Origin: Phanerodontia chrysosporium
Lineage: Eukaryota; Basidiomycota; Agaricomycetes; Polyporales; Phanerochaetaceae
Assembly (NCBI GenBank): GCA_001910725.1
Contig: MJGA01000008.1
Coordinates: forward strand, 434,001-498,000
Reading direction: 5' to 3'
Length of the DNA stretch: 64,000 nucleotides
Below are positions 58,036 through 64,000 of the stretch, piece by piece. Below the pieces are notes generated by a model that did no database searches, was not told the DNA's origin, and was given only the letters and a program-made list of their open reading frames with translations. Position numbers and translations under genes: made by a program. Each line of letters starts with the position of its first letter. The first letter of the stretch is position 1.

Positions 58036-59215
58036 ATGCCACCTCCAAAACTCGACCACGGCCGCAAAGTGACGCGCTTTGTCCATTACACCGCGCAGGA
58101 TCTCGCTCGCGATAGGCAAGGTCGCGAGCTCGGCGAGAGACAGGGCGCGCTCTCCGAGGAGCGCTATCACTACCTTCGCGCGGCGATCCAGGGCAAGTAC
58201 GAGCTCACGACTGTGCCTGCAGACCTCTCGCGCGGCTGGATGTTTCCACGTGCGGGCATCGTCTTCGATAAGTACTCCGACTACGCGCTGGAGCCCGTGC
58301 TCGGGCTTAAGTTGCATCCGCGCGAGGACGGGACGATCCACCCCGGGGACCTGAAGCTGTACGCTCAGGGTTTCCGCGATAACTGGAAGACGCGCGAGGG
58401 AGGCGTACTATACTGCATCGACGAAGGACGAGAGTTTTGGAATATGATGCTCAATTACCACTCGTCCGCGGGTACGACGGGGTACAAACCCTGGGATCGG
58501 TTGTTTGAGAGGCTGAAGAGGAGCAACTTTGAGCGGGGAATGATTCCGTACATGGTGAGTATCCATACCTGTGTTGCTTCGTACAGAGGCCATGCCGACA
58601 GCCTTTCAAGTTCTTTGCCAGAGAATCAGGTTGCCTCAATCCCCAATGTCCTTTTCTGCATGACCGCGAAGCCTGCGAACGTGACCGAGAGAAGGTGCTC
58701 GCGAGGCGGCGCGTCCAGCTCGGCCGGCCGTCGCAGCGTGAGCTTGGACTATTGGAAAAGCGGGCTCTGAACCAGTATCGCTCGTCCAAGGCCGAAGTCG
58801 AGCCCGAAGAGTCTCGCGCGCTTGCTCTGTTCAAGGACGACGACGAAGATGAGGTGGACCCAGAAGTCTATGAGATATTCGAGAACTCCCGCAAGGTCCG
58901 CAGGATTTGCGGAAACCCTGGCTGTCTCCGGACGAAGAACAAGGGAAGCTCAGGCGAGGACGATATCAAGATGCTCCAGTGCTCGCGGTGCTCCGTAGCG
59001 ACCTACTGCTCGGTAAGCTGGCGCGCTACACATTGCTCAGTTACGATCACATCATCTTACATGCGTATACACAGCCTGAATGCCAGAAGGCAGACTGGAG
59101 CAGGCACAAGAAGATGCCATGCAAGCCGCTTGAAGTGCTGCTCGAAGACGACGACTTGTGGAACCCCTGGGGTATGCTGAAGGGCACCGAGCGCATCCCC
59201 ATCAACTGGGGGTGA
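58036..59215 (+). CDS. CCCH and MYND zinc-finger protein
   Basis: Three exons: 58036 to about 58553, about 58602 to 59010, and the last from about 59075 to 59215. The first part (about 170 residues, MPPPKLDHGRKVTRFVHYT) is of unknown fold. After intron 1 comes a CCCH finger (SGCLNPQCPFLHDREAC), then a long charged helix and an acidic stretch, and a C-terminal MYND finger (CGNPGCLRT...LQCSRCSVATYCSPECQKADWSRHKKMPC) whose cysteines are split by intron 2. MYND domains bind proline-rich partner peptides, and CCCH fingers often bind RNA; the joint role is unknown. Confidence 0.8.
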
Positions 59216-60244
59216 AGCTTGGGTGATACCGTTAATATGACAGAGACGACCAGAAGATTGAGCAGCGCGTATGCATCCTCCTGTATTTCTACTCAATGTA
59301 TTGGTGACTGTATTCCTAGTGGCAATGACCTCTGCGTTTTTGGCCGTAAAGGACGCTGTGAGTCGAGCCTCTATATATGTGTATCAGCTGAAAACTAGTC
59401 AGAGAAGTGATAGTTCGGGTTCTGTCGACCCATTGCATGTTCCCTTCCCCTTGTAAGTATGCGTATGCCAATCCCAGGCGGGACGTGGCGGGCAGGTCGA
59501 GCGTCTATCGGGAATTGCCGCTCGTGTGAACAGCGCACAAACAATGAACGGTCTTCCCGCGACGGCGACAACCTCCAAGTCATCGGCGGTTACCTGCCTC
59601 AACAGTAAGCTCAAATTTGAGTTGCGTAAAGGTCACAATTCGGCGCTGCAAAGGTTCCGTCTTTCCATGAGATTTACCTGGATATTTGCAGTGGACCGTG
59701 GCGAATGCTAATGGTTGCCTAGCGGCTGGACCCTTCCTTTCCTTCACCAAGCACGGGGCTGCAGGCAGAATACTTGATCAAGTCTATGCCTCAGGCCTTG
59801 CACATGGCTCTGACGGCTCTCACGACGCGCACTCTCTTCATGCTCGAACCCTGCGACGGTGGCCACAGGTCCGTTCATTATACATAAACCGAAGAGTAAG
59901 CGGTCATATTCCTGACTACTATTGCCATGTCGGGCCGCTCACACCCTTATCACAGGTACGGCCAGTCTGAACCTGATAGTAGGACAGACCCTCCTTCGCG
60001 CAACACTTGCCCCCCGTCAGCCCCTCCAACCGCCCTTCCATCTCACCCAGACGCCTTCTCAACTGCTGTGTACGCAGTGCGATCTCGAAGAGGAACGCTG
60101 TGCCCTTCCAGTTGAAGACCTGTTTGCCTTTTGGCCCTTGGAAGCAGCTCATGGCCTCGCCCTATGTACGCACCATCGGCAGTGATCAGTCCATCGCATT
60201 CAGGGAAGATAGTCTGACCGCTCAAGCTCTCGACATGGGGCAAT
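59216..60244. other. No supported gene; possible coiled-coil ORF
   Basis: The minus-strand ORF at 59919-60152 has a heptad-like helix (FEIALRTQQLRRRLGEMEGRL), which may be chance. Nothing else here can be supported. Confidence 0.3.
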
Positions 60245-61250
60245 ATGACGCTTGCAAAGGTTGCCAAATGCTTCGTGGGGTTGGCTATCGACAACTTCAT
60301 AAGGCTGCTGCCTGGCGCGGACCTGCCTGAGGAGCAGTTGGATGATTTTCCAAAGTTCAGGTTTCTCAAGACGTTGAAAGACGGACACAAGAAGTACGAC
60401 CCTATGGTAATGGATTTTCTTGTGACATACAATTTACTCTTTCACAACAATTCTTAGTGCGATGCCCTCCAAGCAGTTAAGGAGCTTGCCGAGACGTCGA
60501 ATAAATGGAAGAAAATGGCGGATATACCTGAAGACAATCACACGGATCGTCGTCCGGACGTCGGCTCGTCTTGCGAGGAGTTGGAAGGAGCGTTAACTGC
60601 ATTTCAAGATGGCATACGTCCGCTGAAGAGGAGACGGTCCAAGAGGAAGAAGCTTAAGAAAGCCGGTCGCTCTAAACGTCCGGGGTTAGAGGCTACAAAG
60701 ACTCGCTCACTAGGCAAGAATGACCTTGTGGAGGTAGCAGACGAGCGACGTGATTCTGACGCAGACACCGATTCAGATTCTGACTACGAGCAATCCGATG
60801 CCGAAGTTGCTATGGATAGACACCACGCGCGCACCGCATGGGATTGGCTCATCAGTTTTGTTGAAGTCAAGGACGACGAAGCCGTCTCCGGCTTCTATTT
60901 CAAGGCGACCCTGGATAGCGACGGGAAGGGCTCGCTTCTGCGAGACGGCGACAAGCCCAAAGCTGCAAGAGCTCAGTTCATCAAATACTTTACCGAGGTG
61001 ATGCTTCGCCAGCACCCACCCATTATTACGCCTTGTACGTAGCCGAGAGCTGGACTCGTGTTTTCCGGAGGGTTCGTATCGGATGCCTTGTGTCGCCCGC
61101 AATCGACATGGAAAGGAATCCAAGAGTGTTCTGCAACATTTTCTACCGGATCGCTCACTCGAACGCTTTGGGGCTTCGACGAACCGGCCGTCCTGGCGAA
61201 CCATGAGGATATGGTAATGATTATGCTGACAGGTCAGTCACTTTAGGAAC
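60245..61250 (+). pseudogene. FunK1-type fungal kinase, truncated and frameshifted fragment
   Basis: The frame from 60245 (MTLAKVAKCFVGLAIDNF) splices at 60405-60457 into CDALQAVKELAETSNKWKKM and RRPDVGSS, followed by a lysine/arginine-rich and acidic linker and WDWLISFVEVKDDEA, the N-terminal pattern of FunK1 kinases. After 61020 the family sequence continues in another frame (YVAESWTRVF, VSPAIDMERNPRVFCNIFYR) and then in a third (GFDEPAVLANHEDM). No catalytic kinase half (HRD, DFG) is visible downstream to 62276. I read it as a decayed, C-terminally truncated copy; part of the frame trouble may be sequence error. Confidence 0.6.
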
Positions 61251-62276
61251 GCCATATGGTCAACAAAGCAGGGCGTGTCGGCCAACTATGAGCAAACACG
61301 ATATTTGCCAGGAGGTTGGTGAATCCTCCGAGTCCCATCAGTGCCTTCAGGCCATCAGTCACGTAGCACCCTCTTTTTTCAATGCCTAAGCTTTCTCTCC
61401 GCCTTTTTACCCTGTGAGTTGTCTTTCGCGAGAAGACTGTGCACCTGATATCAATCTCCCATGAACAGCAGCCGAGAGGGCTGTTGGCTCAACTTCTGAG
61501 AGCAACCATAGGTTCGCGTAGCAGACGTTGGAGCTGCACAACGCGGGGGACCTTCCTGAAGACCGTCTTCAGATACTCGGGGCGGCTTGAAGCCGCAAAG
61601 TTATGCTCGCCGCCCGACACCGTGTCATGAAACCCACTTCGAGGTCTTCTGGTGGAAGGAGGCCTTCGAGGGGCACCATATCGACAATGATGCCGAGCAG
61701 CGCGGCAGGCAATATCGAGCGCTATGTAGCGTCGGTCCGCGAGTCGAGCAAGCAGCTCCACGGCTTCGTACTCCCGAATGACGATCTCGAATATGTACGG
61801 CGTCCCGCCCAGCGCGGCCACCGAACACGAAGATCATGCAGGGCCGAGAACTTGTAATGAAGACCCTACCGACTCGCACTTCTCAGCACACGGTCGCCCT
61901 CGATGGCATTCATCGAGGAAGTCTGCATTCACACGCAGACTTGCGCCCAGAGACGCGCCTTGCTGTGGAAGGCGTCGCGGCACAGGAAACACACTCCGCG
62001 AAGGCATGTCCTTGCTAATGGATGCCTTCAAATCTGAGACATCTTGGACGCCTTCGAAGCCGCCGAAGTTGGCGCCGCCGTCAATGCAGACAGCACTGAC
62101 CAACCCTCGGCCATAGCCAACAGGGCGAAGTAAGTATGCAGCAGAACGACCCCCCACACAAGCCGGGCGTCCTGTGAAACGTGCCGAGAGGCATCCTCGT
62201 CTCGCGCAAGAAAGGAGATAATAAATACCAGCTCGCATTCGCTCTAGGTCTGCAGCACTCGCAGCTACCCCACGAA
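61251..62276. other. No supported gene
   Basis: Overlapping ORFs on both strands (61489-61857, 61834-62238). They may be FunK1 debris, but no motif allows a call. Confidence 0.35.
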
Positions 62277-63468
62277 ATGCCTGCTATCGCACCTCCCTCT
62301 GCTCCTGCTACGTACCGCCTGCCCGACCTGCACGCCGTGTGTGGGTTCAAGGCTCGGTTCAACGTCCACTACGAGGAGGCCACAGCCGGCTCCAAGGCGT
62401 GGTACTTCAGCTACAAGACCCTCACCGGCAAGCGGCTCGAATTTTTCAAGGAGGGCGGCAGCGAGCTGCTCTGCGCATGGGCGTATCCCTACGCCGGCCT
62501 GGGGCAGCTCCGCGCCGCTTGCGACTTCGTGAACCTCCTGTTCACCGTCGACGAGATCAGCGACGCGCAAAACGGTGTCGACGCCCTCGCCACCGGCATG
62601 TCCTTCTACAACACCCTGAAGGATGACAACTATGACGATGGCACTGTCTTGTGCCGGATGACCAAGGAGTGCGTTCGTCTTGTCTTCTCGCCGCGCAACC
62701 CGCTAATTTCTGATCTCGACCAGCTTCAAGAAGCGCTTCTTCCCGTATGCCGGGGCGGCCACAGCCCGCCGCTTCCTCGAGCACACGAAGAATTACGTGC
62801 TCGGCTTTGCGAGGGAGGCCGAGCTGCGCGAGAAGAACGTCGTTCTTGACCTCGCGTCGTACGAGCCCGCCCGCCGCGAGAACAGCGCTGTCCGTTATGC
62901 GTTCGGCCTGTTTGGCTACATCCTGGGCATGGACCTGCCGGACGAAATCTTCGAACATCCGATTTACATGGAGATGCACCTCGCGGCCGTCGATATGGTC
63001 TGCTGGTCGAATGTACGTTGTGATACTCATTGATTTCTGAGGGCTGTAGGACTAACGCCTCTCCGCAGGACGTCTACTCGTACGACATGGAGCAGTCCCT
63101 TGGCCTCGCGGCTAACAACATCCTGACTGTTCTTCAGCGGGAGAAGAATGTCGATCTGCAGACAGCGGCTGACCTTGTCGGGTCTCACTTCAAGGTGCTT
63201 GTGGACAAGTTTGAAGCGGCCAAGGCCCGACTTCCCTCTTTCGGCAAGGAGCTTGATGAAATCGTTGCGTGAGTTACCTGAGTCTATGCACCGACTCTGC
63301 ATGCGCTGACCTGAGAATAGTCACCATATCATGGCAATGGAGTCTTGGGTGGCAGGAAACCTGGAGTGGAGTTTTGGGACCCGCCGTTACTTCGGGAAGA
63401 GTCACCTGAAGGTTAGAGAGACCCTGGTCGTGGAACTCTCGCCGCCTAAATACCTCGGTGACTTGTAA
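62277..63468 (+). CDS. Sesquiterpene synthase (class I terpene cyclase)
   Basis: Four exons, 62277-62668, 62724-63012, 63069-63268, 63321-63468, give 342 residues, normal for basidiomycete sesquiterpene synthases. The first metal motif is LLFTVDEISD (D(D/E)xxD type), followed by an RF...Y pocket region (FKKRFFPYAG). The second metal motif is the NSE triad formed across intron 2 (N|DVYSYDMEQ), and the C-terminal WVAGNLEWSFGTRRYFG carries the RY pair that binds the diphosphate. It ionises farnesyl diphosphate in the cytosol and cyclises it; the product cannot be predicted. No P450 or other tailoring gene lies within the 11 kb upstream that are visible. Confidence 0.93.
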
Positions 63469-64000
63469 TTTGTATGTTCTTTGGGAACGCTTAGCTCTAT
63501 GAAGGTGCAGTTCTCATGGCTTCATGTAACGTACTCCGAGTCCTTTGGAGTTTGTTTTGATGATAGCACGTGACTGACGCGTCGCGCTTTACTCGCGTTT
63601 CGAGTGATCGGCATCAACCCTAACCTTACATCCCGCCAAACCGGGAGCCGTGACGCGGACCCGGCTTTCGCGACGACCACGACAACGCACCCCGACATAT
63701 CCCAGCGACATTACGCTTCGTACTCCTCGTCTCAAGCATTGACATGCTGATGCCGTTGGAACTCGCGATGCGAAAGTTGACGATGTTCGTCGCCAGGCAA
63801 TCGCGAGAAACAAGAGCGGCAGATACAGATGCCTGGAACGGTGAGAATGGAGGTCAGAGATGTCTTTCTATACTTGACGCAACGCATATACTTAGCACTA
63901 GTGATGCAGGTTATCCCGAGTTCCTGAATGTCGGCGCATCAGGGAAAATGGAGCGCATCTAGAGCGCTTCACTGAAACTTGGTAGGACCCAGTCCGGTAA
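63469..64000. other. Window end, no supported gene
   Basis: The plus-strand ORF at 63744-63962 may be the 5' end of a gene continuing right, but shows no domain. Confidence 0.3.

Noticed and set aside
1..64000. CRISPR arrays, bacterial operons or prophage
   Set aside because: None seen; introns, LTR element and gene families show a fungal nuclear genome.

Overview
The window is nuclear DNA of a filamentous basidiomycete, most likely an agaricomycete of the polypore type. The evidence is the dense short introns (about 45-75 nt, GTRNGT...YAG), the families present (DUF6535 membrane protein, FunK1-type kinase fragment, FMN-dependent lactate-oxidase-like enzyme, basidiomycete sesquiterpene synthase, fused folate enzyme) and the transposons (chromodomain Ty3/Gypsy element, Helitron-like fragment). 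Almost all genes are multi-exon, so the exon models here were assembled by eye from splice signals, reading phase and protein family knowledge.

Layout. 1-7.26 kb: the 3' part of a Ty3/Gypsy chromovirus (its 5' LTR lies left of the window) with an extra upstream ORF, gag, pol ending in chromodomain plus dUTPase, and the 3' LTR. It abuts, and probably interrupts, a minus-strand Helitron-like gene (7.3-8.5 kb), followed by a spliced gene of unknown function (8.8-9.9 kb). 10.4-12.6 kb: sugar transporter (-). 14.5-15.9 kb: eight-exon multi-spanning membrane protein (+). 15.9-19.05 kb: tandem duplication carrying two small secreted cysteine-rich proteins with microexons. 21-22.3 kb: two tiny secreted peptides. 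23.6-32.6 kb: MIC10, aspartic protease, DUF6535 protein, RCF1, URM1 and ISD11. 33.2-40.4 kb: atypical protein kinase, FOL1, EMC2 and ribosomal protein eS30. 42.3-49.7 kb: secreted cupredoxin, FMN-dependent hydroxy-acid oxidase, glycine-rich membrane protein, tRNA-Gly(CCC) and serine hydroxymethyltransferase. 51-63.5 kb: secreted CBM19-like protein, F-box protein, GH18 chitinase, CCCH/MYND zinc-finger protein, FunK1 fragment and sesquiterpene synthase.

How genes relate. Four genes act in or for mitochondria and sulfur transfer (MIC10, RCF1, ISD11; URM1 in the cytosol), two in one-carbon/folate metabolism (FOL1, SHMT), and several are secreted (protease, chitinase, cupredoxin, CBM19 protein, cysteine-rich pair). 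They look like ordinary scattered genes, not a dedicated cluster.

A window-wide oddity: about ten otherwise well-conserved genes each need one extra base, mostly in a short homopolymer, to read through. This pattern of single-base deletions points to residual sequencing or assembly error and not to many pseudogenes. The most interesting biological items are the methionine-free upstream ORF and the terminal dUTPase of the chromovirus, the microexon-bearing duplicated secreted proteins, and MIC10 with 13- and 22-nt exons.
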